Shown piece after piece: positions 25,351 through 33,846 of a DNA stretch of 64,000 nt. Source of the DNA: Ectobacillus antri (lineage in GTDB: Bacteria > Bacillota > Bacilli > Bacillales > Bacillaceae_G); contig NZ_RIAV01000008.1 of assembly GCF_003852715.1 (NCBI RefSeq), positions 60,310-124,309 of the forward strand. Reading direction: 5' to 3'. Position numbers and translations under genes: made by a program. Under the pieces are notes generated by a model. That model ran no database searches. It was not told the origin of the DNA and was given only the letters and a program-made list of their open reading frames with translations. Numbering within the stretch: the first letter of the stretch is position 1; every line of letters starts with the position of its first letter.

Positions 25351-26352
25351 CTAGCCTTTTGCGAGTTCGTCACGGTTAGGTGACATAGGGGGTTCTTCTA
25401 CCCATCCGTGTTTAATCATCAAATTCGCTCCATCTTCTGCAAAACTCCCGATTTCAGTCATCAACCGTGTGTACATAACCGCTATATCCCTTCTTGGACT
25501 TGATGCAATACTTGCTCCGTAATAGCCCATTCCCAATGAAATTAATGCTGTAGTTTGAAATGTCATTAGTTTATCAGAAAACGGGGCTACTGTGGAAGCG
25601 GATACTTCTGTATCCCATCGCATCGGAGCTGGTACATCATCTTTTCTCATCAAAGTAGTGAAAATATCAATATGTTTAGAGGCAATTTCTTTTCCACGAA
25701 CCATCAAATGTCTAACACCTTCTGCTTCTGCAGCTTGACTAAAGGCTATCATAGTTGCCACACCTAATGCATTGCGTTGGATGTTTGCATAAAGGTGCGT
25801 AATTTCTAAAGCGGTTAAAGATCGCTTTTCTCCTAAAAATCCCGTTAAAAATTTTTGTTTTTTTACAAAATCAATTGTTGCCGGGATAGGTAAAAATGGA
25901 GGTCTCACGTATAGGCCCTTATGAAGCATAATAGTATTAGCACGCTTTATTAGTTCAACAGACTCCATTAGACATGCTTGAAAGTAGTTGAAAATATCAT
26001 CTTTGGTTGCCAATGAAACTGCCATGCCATATGCGTTTAAGCCCGTTTTACCAAGCTGTGAAATAAAATTAATGCAGTATGTATCAGAAAATAGTTTGGG
26101 TGCATCTAAGTTTAAATCTTCAGCTTCTGTAAATCCATGAGGCAACGGGTAGTCAGCTTCTTGAAAAAAAGTAGTTAGCTTTTTGATGTGTTGCTGTGAA
26201 ATTTCTAGAGCATATTCTAAAACAGCATGAATTTCCTTATCTTCTGCATGTACCAAAAGTGATCGCAGCATACATATAACAGCACTATCATTCATGTAAG
26301 AGGACCATATTTGGGAAGTTTCTGCGGATGACAACTTTACATTATGTTCCAT
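25351..26352 (-). CDS. DUF3231 family protein, two ferritin-like repeats
   Basis: The 333 residues fit the Bacillus DUF3231 family, which consists of two related helical halves (about 1-165 and 175-325). Each half carries a similar pattern: LSSAETSQIWSSYMNDSA at the start of the first and LTALEITHLYANIQRNALG at the start of the second. Members are frequent in spore formers and are often forespore-expressed, but no biochemical role is established. TTAGGAGGC stands before ATG 26352. Confidence 0.82.
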   Translation of the reverse strand: MEHNVKLSSAETSQIWSSYMNDSAVICMLRSLLVHAEDKEIHAVLEYALEISQQHIKKLTTFFQEADYPLPHGFTEAEDLNLDAPKLFSDTYCINFISQLGKTGLNAYGMAVSLATKDDIFNYFQACLMESVELIKRANTIMLHKGLYVRPPFLPIPATIDFVKKQKFLTGFLGEKRSLTALEITHLYANIQRNALGVATMIAFSQAAEAEGVRHLMVRGKEIASKHIDIFTTLMRKDDVPAPMRWDTEVSASTVAPFSDKLMTFQTTALISLGMGYYGASIASSPRRDIAVMYTRLMTEIGSFAEDGANLMIKHGWVEEPPMSPNRDELAKG

Positions 26353-26457
26353 GAATGCCTCCTAACAGCTTTGTTGCCATTAGATTGCCTAAAGTCATAC
26401 ACATTTATTCTTATGAACTGGATAGAAAGAAAGAGCTAAAAGGAGTATTATCACAAT

Positions 26458-26532
26458 ATGTCGAAAAAGTATAGTTTAGAAAGAGAAGAAAGGGAAAAAC
26501 GTCGTTTTCTCTTGTTTCTCATGAAACGTTAA
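26458..26532 (+). CDS. Possible 24-residue microprotein
   Basis: ATG 26458 is preceded by AAAAGGAG with a rather long 12-base gap. The peptide has the highly charged middle LEREEREKRR and a hydrophobic end. It stands between divergent genes, just upstream of the two-component system, and may be a leader. Too short for a family call. Confidence 0.3.
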   Translation: MSKKYSLEREEREKRRFLLFLMKR

Positions 26533-26572
26533 TAAATACTACCTCATGCGACATATAACAAAGGAGAGAACT

Positions 26573-27688
26573 ATGGACATACATCGACTACAAGCACTTA
26601 AAGAGATAGCCGAACATTTAAATGAAGCAACTGAAATGAATGAGATGCTAGAGAATGTATTGCACCGTCTTCTTGAAGTAATGAAGTTAGAAACCGGTTG
26701 GATTTTATTTGTAAATGAGACCGGCAAACATGAATTAATTGCCGATGTAAACTTACCGGCCGCATTACAACATGAACAAAAAAGGCTGATGTGTACAGGA
26801 GCATGTTGGTGTACAGAGCGTTTTGTTTCAGGTCGTCTGCAAAAGGCTACAAACATTATTGAATGTAAACGAATTGAAGAAGCATTGGACTTAGAATGGA
26901 ACGGAACAGGTGGAATTACACATCATGCAAGTGTCCCACTACGTGCTGGTGAAGAGAGGTTAGGTGTTCTGAACGTAGCTGCAGCTGGAAAGCAAACATT
27001 TACAAATGAGGAATTAGCATTGCTTGAAGCAATAGCGTTGCAAATCGGAACAACGATTAAGCGTATGAAACTTGTTGAACAAGAGCGCAAGTATGATATT
27101 ATTTCTGAACGAAATCGCTTGGCACGTGATTTGCATGACTCTGTTAAACAGTTATTGTTTACAATTTCCTTAACAGCTAAAGGGATGCAAAATCGAACTA
27201 AGGATACAGAATTTGGAGAAATGCTTGCTCATATCAGTGAACTTTCAACAGCTGCCCTGCAAGAAATGCATACTTTGATATGGCAATTGCGTCCTGAAGG
27301 GCTAGAAGAGGGAATTGCTACGGCATTGACGCGCTATGGTGAAATATTAGGACTGGAAGTTGATTGTCGTGTTTCTTTCGTACTGACGTTGCCAAGTGAA
27401 ATTGAAGAGGCACTTTGGCGTATTGGACAAGAAGCATTAAATAATTGTAAAAAGTATGCAAAGTGTAACAAAGTAATAATTCTCCTTTCCTTACATCGTT
27501 CTAAAGGAGAAATCAAAATGGTGATACAAGATGATGGAGTTGGATTTGAAAGTACTCGTACAGAGAAGGATGGCTTTGGGCTAAAGAGCATGAAAGAAAG
27601 AGCGGAATTAATGAAGGGAACATTTCAAATTCAAGACAACAATGGTACCACAATCACTGTCACCATTCCATGGGAGGACATAGCATGA
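26573..27688 (+). CDS. GAF-domain sensor histidine kinase (NarL/DegS type)
   Basis: From ATG 26573 (AAAGGAGAG upstream) the protein has 371 residues. A GAF domain (about 15-165) with a Cys-rich loop (CTGACWCTERF) is followed by HisKA_3 with phospho-acceptor His188 in ARDLHDSVKQ. The HATPase domain follows, with RIGQEALNNCKKYAK, DDGVGF and GFGLKSMKERAE. No membrane segment is seen, so the sensor is cytoplasmic. The cysteines in the GAF domain could bind a cofactor or sense redox state (inference). It overlaps its response regulator gene by four bases. Confidence 0.9.
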   Translation: MDIHRLQALKEIAEHLNEATEMNEMLENVLHRLLEVMKLETGWILFVNETGKHELIADVNLPAALQHEQKRLMCTGACWCTERFVSGRLQKATNIIECKRIEEALDLEWNGTGGITHHASVPLRAGEERLGVLNVAAAGKQTFTNEELALLEAIALQIGTTIKRMKLVEQERKYDIISERNRLARDLHDSVKQLLFTISLTAKGMQNRTKDTEFGEMLAHISELSTAALQEMHTLIWQLRPEGLEEGIATALTRYGEILGLEVDCRVSFVLTLPSEIEEALWRIGQEALNNCKKYAKCNKVIILLSLHRSKGEIKMVIQDDGVGFESTRTEKDGFGLKSMKERAELMKGTFQIQDNNGTTITVTIPWEDIA

Positions 27689-28302
27689 GAGTATTAATTG
27701 TAGATGACCATCCAATTGTTCGAAAAGGATTAGTATTCTTTTTAGAAAGCCAACCAGGGATTTCTTTTATCCACCAAGCAAACAACGGAAAAGAAGCATA
27801 TGAGATGGTTCAAAAAGAGAGACCTGATGTTATACTTATGGATTTAGCAATGCCTGTTATGGATGGGATTGAAGCAACAAAGAAAATAAAGGAATGGGAT
27901 TATACCATAAAAATTCTAATATTGACCAGCTTTTCTGAACAGGAATATGTACGTCCTGCCTTGCAAGCGGGAGCAGATGGCTATCAGTTAAAAGATGTAG
28001 AACCAACACAATTAGTTGCTGCCATTCAAGCAGTATACGAAGGTACAATATCATTGCATCAAAAAGTATCGCCAGTGATTTGGCAGCATACTGCTCAGCA
28101 GGACGTAGTAAAGCTCACACGTAGAGAAAAGGAAGTGCTTCGCGAGTTGGCATGTGGGAAAAGCAATAAAGAAATTGGTGCTGTATTACATATTACAGAG
28201 CAAACTGTAAAAACACATGTTTCAAACATTCTTATGAAACTTAATTTAGAAGATCGAACACAAGCAGCGTTGTATGTAGTAAAAAATAATATTTCATTAT
28301 AG
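27685..28302 (+). CDS. LuxR/NarL family response regulator
   Basis: From ATG 27685 (GGGAGGAC upstream, ATGA overlap with the kinase) the protein has 205 residues. The receiver domain has D7, D8, the phosphorylation site Asp53 in LMDLAMP, and Lys in LTSFSEQ-KD. The C-terminal LuxR HTH is at about 140-200 (LTREKEVLRELACGKSNKEIG as LTRR variant, then VKTHVSNILMKL). It is the partner of the preceding kinase. The regulon is unknown. Confidence 0.92.
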   Translation: MRVLIVDDHPIVRKGLVFFLESQPGISFIHQANNGKEAYEMVQKERPDVILMDLAMPVMDGIEATKKIKEWDYTIKILILTSFSEQEYVRPALQAGADGYQLKDVEPTQLVAAIQAVYEGTISLHQKVSPVIWQHTAQQDVVKLTRREKEVLRELACGKSNKEIGAVLHITEQTVKTHVSNILMKLNLEDRTQAALYVVKNNISL

Positions 28303-28328
28303 CACAAGCCATTGCATAAGGAGAGACG

Positions 28329-28883
28329 ATGAAGCGTTTATTACAAATATGTATCATAATGATTTTGATATACTTTATCATAGCAACATCTTTAATGGTA
28401 TCTGCAGCGAAGCAAAAGCCAAAACAAAATGCAGAATATATATTAATATTGGGAGCAAGAGTCTACGATGATCGTCTATCGCTTGCTTTAAAAGCGAGAA
28501 TGGACAAGGCGCTTACATATTTATATAGGAACACAAACACTAAAGTCATTGTTTCAGGAGGACAAGGGCATAATGAAACAATAGCGGAAGGTGTGGCGAT
28601 GGAACGTTATTTACTTGAGAAAGGCGTGTCACAAGAACGGATCTTAGTAGAAGATCGTGCTACAAGTACGTATGAGAATATTAAGTATACAATGGATAAA
28701 TTTTCAGTAAATAAGGTTGTACTTGTATCAAATGATTTTCATATGTATCGTGCCAAGTTGATAGCTAAGCGCCTTGGTATGGAGACTGAAAGCCTCGCAG
28801 CACCTACACCGTGGAAAGCGAAACCTAAGTCGTATGTGCGCGAATACATTGCAATTTTAAAAACATGGTTATTTGATCAGTAG
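28329..28883 (+). CDS. YdcF/ElyC-like DUF218 membrane-anchored protein
   Basis: The 184-residue protein has one N-terminal membrane segment and a DUF218 domain. The marks are ILILGARVYDD near residue 40, VIVSGGQGHNETIAEG near 77 and VSNDFHMYRAKLIAKRLGM near 137. E. coli relatives (ElyC, SanA) affect envelope integrity. AAGGAG precedes the ATG, 26 bases after the response regulator, so it may belong to that operon. Confidence 0.85.
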   Translation: MKRLLQICIIMILIYFIIATSLMVSAAKQKPKQNAEYILILGARVYDDRLSLALKARMDKALTYLYRNTNTKVIVSGGQGHNETIAEGVAMERYLLEKGVSQERILVEDRATSTYENIKYTMDKFSVNKVVLVSNDFHMYRAKLIAKRLGMETESLAAPTPWKAKPKSYVREYIAILKTWLFDQ

Positions 28884-28898
28884 CTCAAATAACGTTCT

Positions 28899-28930
28899 AT
28901 ATTACACCTCCGCACGCGGAGGTGTAATAT
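28899..28930. terminator. Perfect 15-base hairpin after the YdcF-like gene
   Basis: ATATTACACCTCCGC-AC-GCGGAGGTGTAATAT has no mismatch but no T run, so it is either a weak terminator or a protein-binding dyad. The following 300 bases (28931-29230) contain only broken hydrophobic reading frames, such as a 22-residue ATG frame at 29085-29153, and no gene I can support. Confidence 0.5.
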
Positions 28931-29230
28931 GTATGCAGCGTTATAGATATCTAGTGGTGTTGCACAATTTTTATTTATTATTATTTTATTGCTTGTATCG
29001 ATTGTATACGGTATAGGAATTTTGGTATATATCATAGCTTGTAAACAGCAAAATCAATATATTTACCAAATGGGAACGATTGATTATGTTAAGTATCTTA
29101 TTGTGTGCCGGTATCTGTGTTTTCATGTTAATAGCAGGGAAAATCAGTATGTAACAGGAATTTCGTATATGTGAGGCGAATACTATTTTACATAGGTACA
29201 AGAACAGATACATAAGGGGGCGTGTAAACA

Positions 29231-29494
29231 ATGAATGAAAAAGAGCAATTACAACGCATTCAAGAGCTGGCCCGAGAGATTATAGAGACATTGTTGCAAG
29301 AATCACTGTTTAATCGCAGTTCTTACTTAAGAGATTCGGTAGAGCATTTAGCCAATACGGTTGATGCATTAACAAAAATTCAATTAGATCAAGATGCGAA
29401 TGTACAGGATACATTACGATATACAATTACTAAAATGCGAATTGCACGAAATGCTATGCAGCATGAAAAAGAAACCAAAAAGAACCTAGCCTGA
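29231..29494 (+). CDS. Small helical protein of unknown function
   Basis: The 87 residues are predicted to be almost entirely alpha-helical (RIQELAREIIETLLQES; then LRDSVEHLANTVDALTKIQ). AAGGGGGCG precedes the ATG with a normal gap. The MITE-like repeat begins at its stop codon, so the repeat may have been inserted at or near the end of the gene. No family recognised. Confidence 0.6.
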   Translation: MNEKEQLQRIQELAREIIETLLQESLFNRSSYLRDSVEHLANTVDALTKIQLDQDANVQDTLRYTITKMRIARNAMQHEKETKKNLA

Positions 29495-29657
29495 GGCCGG
29501 GACATAACGGCATCATGTAACTCTAAAGCCGAAAGAATAGAGAATAACGAACACTCATAAAGGAAAAATCCGAACTCAATCGAATTCTGTGTAGAGAATT
29601 CCGACTAATAGTTCGGATTTTTCTTTGGCTAAAAACCTTTTGTCGCAGCCTCTTTTT
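29494..29657 (-). repeat. MITE-like repeat, copy 2 (inverted)
   Basis: This is the reverse complement of the element at 13875-14044. The internal dyad (AAAAATCCGAAC and GTTCGGATTTTT), the GAATTC pair and the Tn-like ends (CCGGGACATAAC and GCAGCCTCTTTTT) are conserved. It ends some 60 bases before the McrBC-like operon. Confidence 0.85.
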
Positions 29658-29720
29658 ATTTCTATCGAGTTTGTCTTCTTCATATAATGATAAAAGCTTA
29701 ACAGAGGGGGAGAGAGACAA

Positions 29721-31499
29721 ATGAAATTACGGCAAGCTCTTGACTCGCATACTATCAAGCGACTACAGCGCATGATTTTTGTCGGTACGTATGAGCATAA
29801 AAACGAAAATTATTTTCTGACAAGATGCTTATCACCCGTTCCGAATGTGATGACAAGCGTAGCTGAAGAAAAAGAGCCTGTGTTTAAGGGGTTATATACG
29901 TATAAAGGAAATCAAAAGTTGTTAAATGAGCAAGGTAGAGAAGTACTTTTATTTTTTAGATTAAAGTACACACATCGTACTTTTTATGCAGAAACAGTTC
30001 GAATAGAACCTTATACAACAGATGAACCATATCAAATGATTCCGATTCCTCAGCTCCAAAAAGGGCAAGAACGGGAAGTCTTTGAACGTAAGTTAACAAA
30101 CGGTTACATCTCGTTTTTACTAGGACGGTATCCCAGCGATTTACCTACTCCTAAATTGCTTTTACATGGAGGACGTTTATATGGAAATCTAAGTATAAAC
30201 GCTACGTTTAGTCCATTTTTATATGTAGAAAAGAAAAGACAAGTAAAGTATGTAGAAATAGATGATATTTACGATTGGAAAGGTATTTTGGTTGAAGAGC
30301 AATTATGTTTTGTCACACAAAGTACCTATGATCATCTCATAAAAAAAATAGAAGAACATGGAAGTGAACTGATAGTCAACAGTGTAGAAGAAAAAGTGCG
30401 TACCCCTGTTACTCCAGAGAAGGAACGCATGTTTTTACGAACGTTTAAACAAATTGCTTACAATAGAAGATTATTTTTTGAAGAAACTGATTTTTACAAT
30501 ATTCATGTATGTATAAAAAGTTCCCCTATTACAATTATGGGCGGTATGTCAGGTATAGGTAAATCACAATTAGTTGGAGCATATGCGTCCGCCTTAGGGT
30601 TGCGCTATGGTGCGGAGCTTTTATGGGTTCCTTGTTCACCAGCATTTCAAGACCCTCAAGATATACTAGGCTATTTGCATCCAGATGGTATGTATGTAGC
30701 GAGTGAAACAGGAGTAGTACGAACACTTCTTGCAGCTGCTAAAAACCCTGGGCAACTATATATGATTGTATTTGATGAAATGAATATGTCACATATTGAA
30801 CATTGGTTCACATCGTTTTTATCTTTGCTTGAGCTAGAAGCTTCACAGCGTATACTCACTCTATATGAGCCTGATGGTATAGAACGGGACATTCCACCTA
30901 CAATTGCCTTAGGTTCCAATCTTATTTTTGTTGGTACAGTTAATTTTGATGAAACCGCAAAAGATTTATCTGACCGCTTGTTGGACAGAGTCAACATCAT
31001 ACAACTCGAAAAACTATCATTTCGGGAATCTCTTCATATGAAGAGTGCGAAAAAGCCAGCAGAAATTCATGTTTCCACATCTGATTTTCGTGAGAAATGG
31101 ACACACACTAGGGATGTATTATCTGTTTTTACAGAAGCAGAACTTGAATTATTAGATGCCTTACACGATGCTTTACATGCCAATGATCCAACAAAGGGAA
31201 TCTCGTTTCGCTGTGTAGCAGGCATATCATTCTATTTGTACAATATTCCAAAGGATGAAAATCAATTAACGCTCATTACAAGAGAAGAAGCTTTTGATTT
31301 GCAAATCAAGCAGCGTGTATTAACGAAAATACGAGGTATTGATACTGCAATTGGTCATTTACTCGACATAAAAAAAGATAGCGCGCTACAACATATCCTG
31401 CGATCTCCATTGGCACAACAAGTGTCTAATTTCGAGCACAGTATTGCCTATATGAATAAAAAGGCTAAAGAGCTGGAGCTGTATGGATATGTTAAATGA
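29721..31499 (+). CDS. McrB-like AAA+ ATPase of a two-gene restriction-type system
   Basis: The 592-residue protein has an N-terminal region (about 1-215) without a motif I recognise, presumably for target recognition. An AAA+ motor follows with Walker A GMSGIGKSQ (Lys281), Walker B MIVFDEMNMSHIEHW (about 349-363) and a sensor block GTVNFDETAKDLSDRLLDR (about 410-428). That last block replaces the MNTADRS signature of true McrB, so use of GTP cannot be assumed. GAGGGGGAGAG precedes the ATG, and TATAAT lies at 29683-29688. It overlaps the nuclease gene by 17 bases, so the two proteins are made together. A role in defence against foreign or modified nucleic acid is inferred from family and context. 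Confidence 0.82.
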   Translation: MKLRQALDSHTIKRLQRMIFVGTYEHKNENYFLTRCLSPVPNVMTSVAEEKEPVFKGLYTYKGNQKLLNEQGREVLLFFRLKYTHRTFYAETVRIEPYTTDEPYQMIPIPQLQKGQEREVFERKLTNGYISFLLGRYPSDLPTPKLLLHGGRLYGNLSINATFSPFLYVEKKRQVKYVEIDDIYDWKGILVEEQLCFVTQSTYDHLIKKIEEHGSELIVNSVEEKVRTPVTPEKERMFLRTFKQIAYNRRLFFEETDFYNIHVCIKSSPITIMGGMSGIGKSQLVGAYASALGLRYGAELLWVPCSPAFQDPQDILGYLHPDGMYVASETGVVRTLLAAAKNPGQLYMIVFDEMNMSHIEHWFTSFLSLLELEASQRILTLYEPDGIERDIPPTIALGSNLIFVGTVNFDETAKDLSDRLLDRVNIIQLEKLSFRESLHMKSAKKPAEIHVSTSDFREKWTHTRDVLSVFTEAELELLDALHDALHANDPTKGISFRCVAGISFYLYNIPKDENQLTLITREEAFDLQIKQRVLTKIRGIDTAIGHLLDIKKDSALQHILRSPLAQQVSNFEHSIAYMNKKAKELELYGYVK

Positions 31500-33318
31500 A
31501 CCATATACAGAAGTAATGGATGGGGAGAATTTGCCTTTTTTGGTTCAACTGATTATTGGATCGACGGACAAAGGAGAAAAGGTGTCATTGTCACGTTTAT
31601 GTTCCTCACCTAGCCAGATTCATATGTGCGTATACGATGTACCAGAGTTAAAGCCATTACGCTTGCAACTTTTCGGAAGTGTCGCAGTGACTTTTTTATG
31701 GAACAAAATCTACGAAGGAAAAAAAGAACGAGAGAATCGCCATATATTAACGAAAAAACAACCTATCATACTGCTTTATGAACATGGTAAAACGGATTAC
31801 GTATATCCATGGCGATGCGGAATATATCACTTTGAAGTCATCTACAATCAAAACGTATATTACGGTGCCTTTCGTATTTGCCCTAAAAATTTTTATGATG
31901 AGCAATTAACTTTAATTCAAAACAAAGTTAAATCCATAATGGGTAGTTTGATTGCAGATCGCGGTTACTATAAAAAAACATTTTCTGTGTTTCAAGACCT
32001 AGAGGAGCATTCCCAATTAAAGACAATTCGCTGGCTTTCTCAACGGGTGGCACAAATCACACGGATGTATAAGAAGATCGAGAGAGACGTAGGGTATAAA
32101 TATATATTGCATCAGGAAAGGTGTTATCGAAAACCCATCAGCGCGACTGTACGAAAAAATGCGCTATATGCAGCTAAAGGGAAGGATAAATACTGGAATA
32201 GACGTCTGATAGAGGCAAAACAGAGAACGGATTTACAATATGTAAAAGTGCAATCTGTGGCGTTTTTAGGCTTATTAGAAGAACTGAATGAATTCCTTGC
32301 TAATAATATTCAGAAATTACAAGTCATTGAACAAAGTGGCAAACAAGAAAAACATGCTGTTCAAAATATTGTACAAAACATTGAGAAAAATGGATCTGTA
32401 ACAGAGCGTGATAAACAAAAGTATAAGAATATACAACTGTTAAAAGAGACAGACTTACGGAAAGTATCTGTCAAATTGCAGGAGTATAAAGTGTTATACA
32501 GTCTCATAAACAGACTTATGTGTGACATGCGAGGAAGGTTGCACGCAAGTTTTTGGAATGAAATAAAGATAAGTGATGCCAAACCGCCTATGGCTCCTGC
32601 ATATCGAGAGTTTTGTCATTTTATGCGTAAGCTTTGGAAAACAAGAGAAGAAGTATATGATGAACCTATATATTTATTTGTTTATAAACCGACGTTTTTA
32701 ATTTATGAGTATTATGTCTTTTTTGCTGTTGTTACTACCTTAGAGGATATGGGGTTTATAGCAATGCCATCTGTGTCTGAACAAATAAAATCTTATTTTT
32801 ACTTAGACGGTTTACAGGATGGAACCGCAGTTGTAACAGAGAAAGAAGACATTCGCCTCCGCATCGTTTTTAATGAATTGATTGAGACACATCACCTGAT
32901 TGCGCTCAGCAAAGGGAGTAACTTTTATAATGGGGAAGACACAAAAAAACCGGATGTACGAATTGATTATTTTCGCAAGCAGAATGAGGTTTGGATGTAT
33001 CAGTCATCTATCATTATTGAGGTTAAATATAGCCCTATGTATAATATCTTTCAACCAATAGGGAATACGAAAGCCACAGAACAGATGTATAAGTATTGGT
33101 CCATTAAATATGTTGAACAGCAAGATGGACGAAATGTATTTCATAGAAGAGCAATTCATGAAGTGATTTGTGTATATCCAGGTAGCCAAATGCACGCAAA
33201 AAAAATTGAGGCTGGGTGCGGTATCTTTTTGCAGTTTTATCCGTATATCAAAAAAGAGGTAGAACATCTTATGGGACAAAAAGAATTAACGCGCATTATT
33301 ACGGAATGGGTGCAGTAA
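31483..33318 (+). CDS. McrC-like DUF2357 / PD-(D/E)XK nuclease
   Basis: The 611 residues form the partner of the ATPase. The N-terminal half matches the DUF2357 pattern found in McrC-like proteins, with a beta-rich part to about 150 and a long helical and coiled part at about 150-390. A PD-(D/E)XK nuclease domain lies at about 395-611. Asp491 in KKPDVRIDYF and Glu513-x-Lys515 in IIIEVKYSP are the expected catalytic residues, and a later KATEQMYKYW helix fits the fold. By analogy with McrBC the motor drives the nuclease. An IS605-type relic begins about 40 bases after its stop. Confidence 0.82.
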   Translation: MDMLNEPYTEVMDGENLPFLVQLIIGSTDKGEKVSLSRLCSSPSQIHMCVYDVPELKPLRLQLFGSVAVTFLWNKIYEGKKERENRHILTKKQPIILLYEHGKTDYVYPWRCGIYHFEVIYNQNVYYGAFRICPKNFYDEQLTLIQNKVKSIMGSLIADRGYYKKTFSVFQDLEEHSQLKTIRWLSQRVAQITRMYKKIERDVGYKYILHQERCYRKPISATVRKNALYAAKGKDKYWNRRLIEAKQRTDLQYVKVQSVAFLGLLEELNEFLANNIQKLQVIEQSGKQEKHAVQNIVQNIEKNGSVTERDKQKYKNIQLLKETDLRKVSVKLQEYKVLYSLINRLMCDMRGRLHASFWNEIKISDAKPPMAPAYREFCHFMRKLWKTREEVYDEPIYLFVYKPTFLIYEYYVFFAVVTTLEDMGFIAMPSVSEQIKSYFYLDGLQDGTAVVTEKEDIRLRIVFNELIETHHLIALSKGSNFYNGEDTKKPDVRIDYFRKQNEVWMYQSSIIIEVKYSPMYNIFQPIGNTKATEQMYKYWSIKYVEQQDGRNVFHRRAIHEVICVYPGSQMHAKKIEAGCGIFLQFYPYIKKEVEHLMGQKELTRIITEWVQ

Positions 33319-33471
33319 GTCTTGAAATTTCATGTAATGTATAAAAATAAAAAACTTGGTGAACTCCCCCACTTAACACCCTTACGTGTCGTTTGAAGTG
33401 GGGGCTTCTTGGAAACCAGATACTTTTACTAGCTATCTATATTTACGAAGCTATAAGGACAGTCCCTGTCC

Positions 33472-33636
33472 CTACGAAAGATACCAATTACATGGTTTTA
33501 GCAAGCTGATGCTTGCGTTTACATCCCTGTCGTGATGGCTGTTACAAGAAGGGCAATTCCACTCACGAAGGTTTAGGTTTTTCACATCTTTGTTTTTATA
33601 GCCACAATTAGAACATAGCTGAGAACTTGCATAATT
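33472..33636 (-). pseudogene. tnpB 3' fragment (RNA-guided nuclease C-terminus)
   Basis: The frame encodes about 54 residues: [32 protein letters not shown] and a short end. The two CxxC pairs form the TnpB zinc ribbon and DRDVNAS carries the last RuvC aspartate. Everything before is deleted, so no nuclease is made. Confidence 0.8.
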
Positions 33637-33639
33637 CTA

Positions 33640-33703
33640 TAATAAGGTGGTAATTCAGTTTGAATACTGAATGATTATTTATATCTAGTTTCACTTTTTT
33701 CAC
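33640..33703 (-). pseudogene. tnpA 5' fragment (Y1 transposase)
   Basis: From GTG 33703 the reading frame gives about 21 residues, including KLDINNHSVFKLNYHLI. This is the typical N-terminus of IS200/IS605 TnpA. The frame is then lost at the deletion junction. Confidence 0.7.
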
Positions 33704-33846
33704 TTCTATATTTCATTATACGACTGAACAGAGAGAGGTATAAATAAAAAGCCTTTAGGCTATCGCCTAACCGAAATTCATCCCCTCCTTATTCTTGGTT
33801 TTACCCTTCACAAAATTGAAGAAGGGGAATTTTTTCGGCAAGCATG

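Larger units (their letters stand above)
33335..33785 (-). mobile_element. Internally deleted IS200/IS605 element with omegaRNA-like right end
   Basis: On the minus strand the left end near 33750-33785 has the subterminal hairpin TTAGGC-GATA-GCCTAA. It is followed by the first residues of a Y1 transposase and then, after a deletion, by the last part of TnpB. The right end (33361-33415) has the CCCCCACTT/AAGTGGGGG hairpin and ends in GTTCAC, as in the omegaRNA ends of related elements. Intact members are about 1.8-2 kb, so roughly three quarters is missing. It cannot transpose by itself but could in principle be moved by a related TnpA. Confidence 0.8.

Noticed and set aside
28940..29230. Hydrophobic short frames before the 87-residue gene
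   Set aside because: They lack binding sites and are broken between frames; more likely gene debris than peptides.
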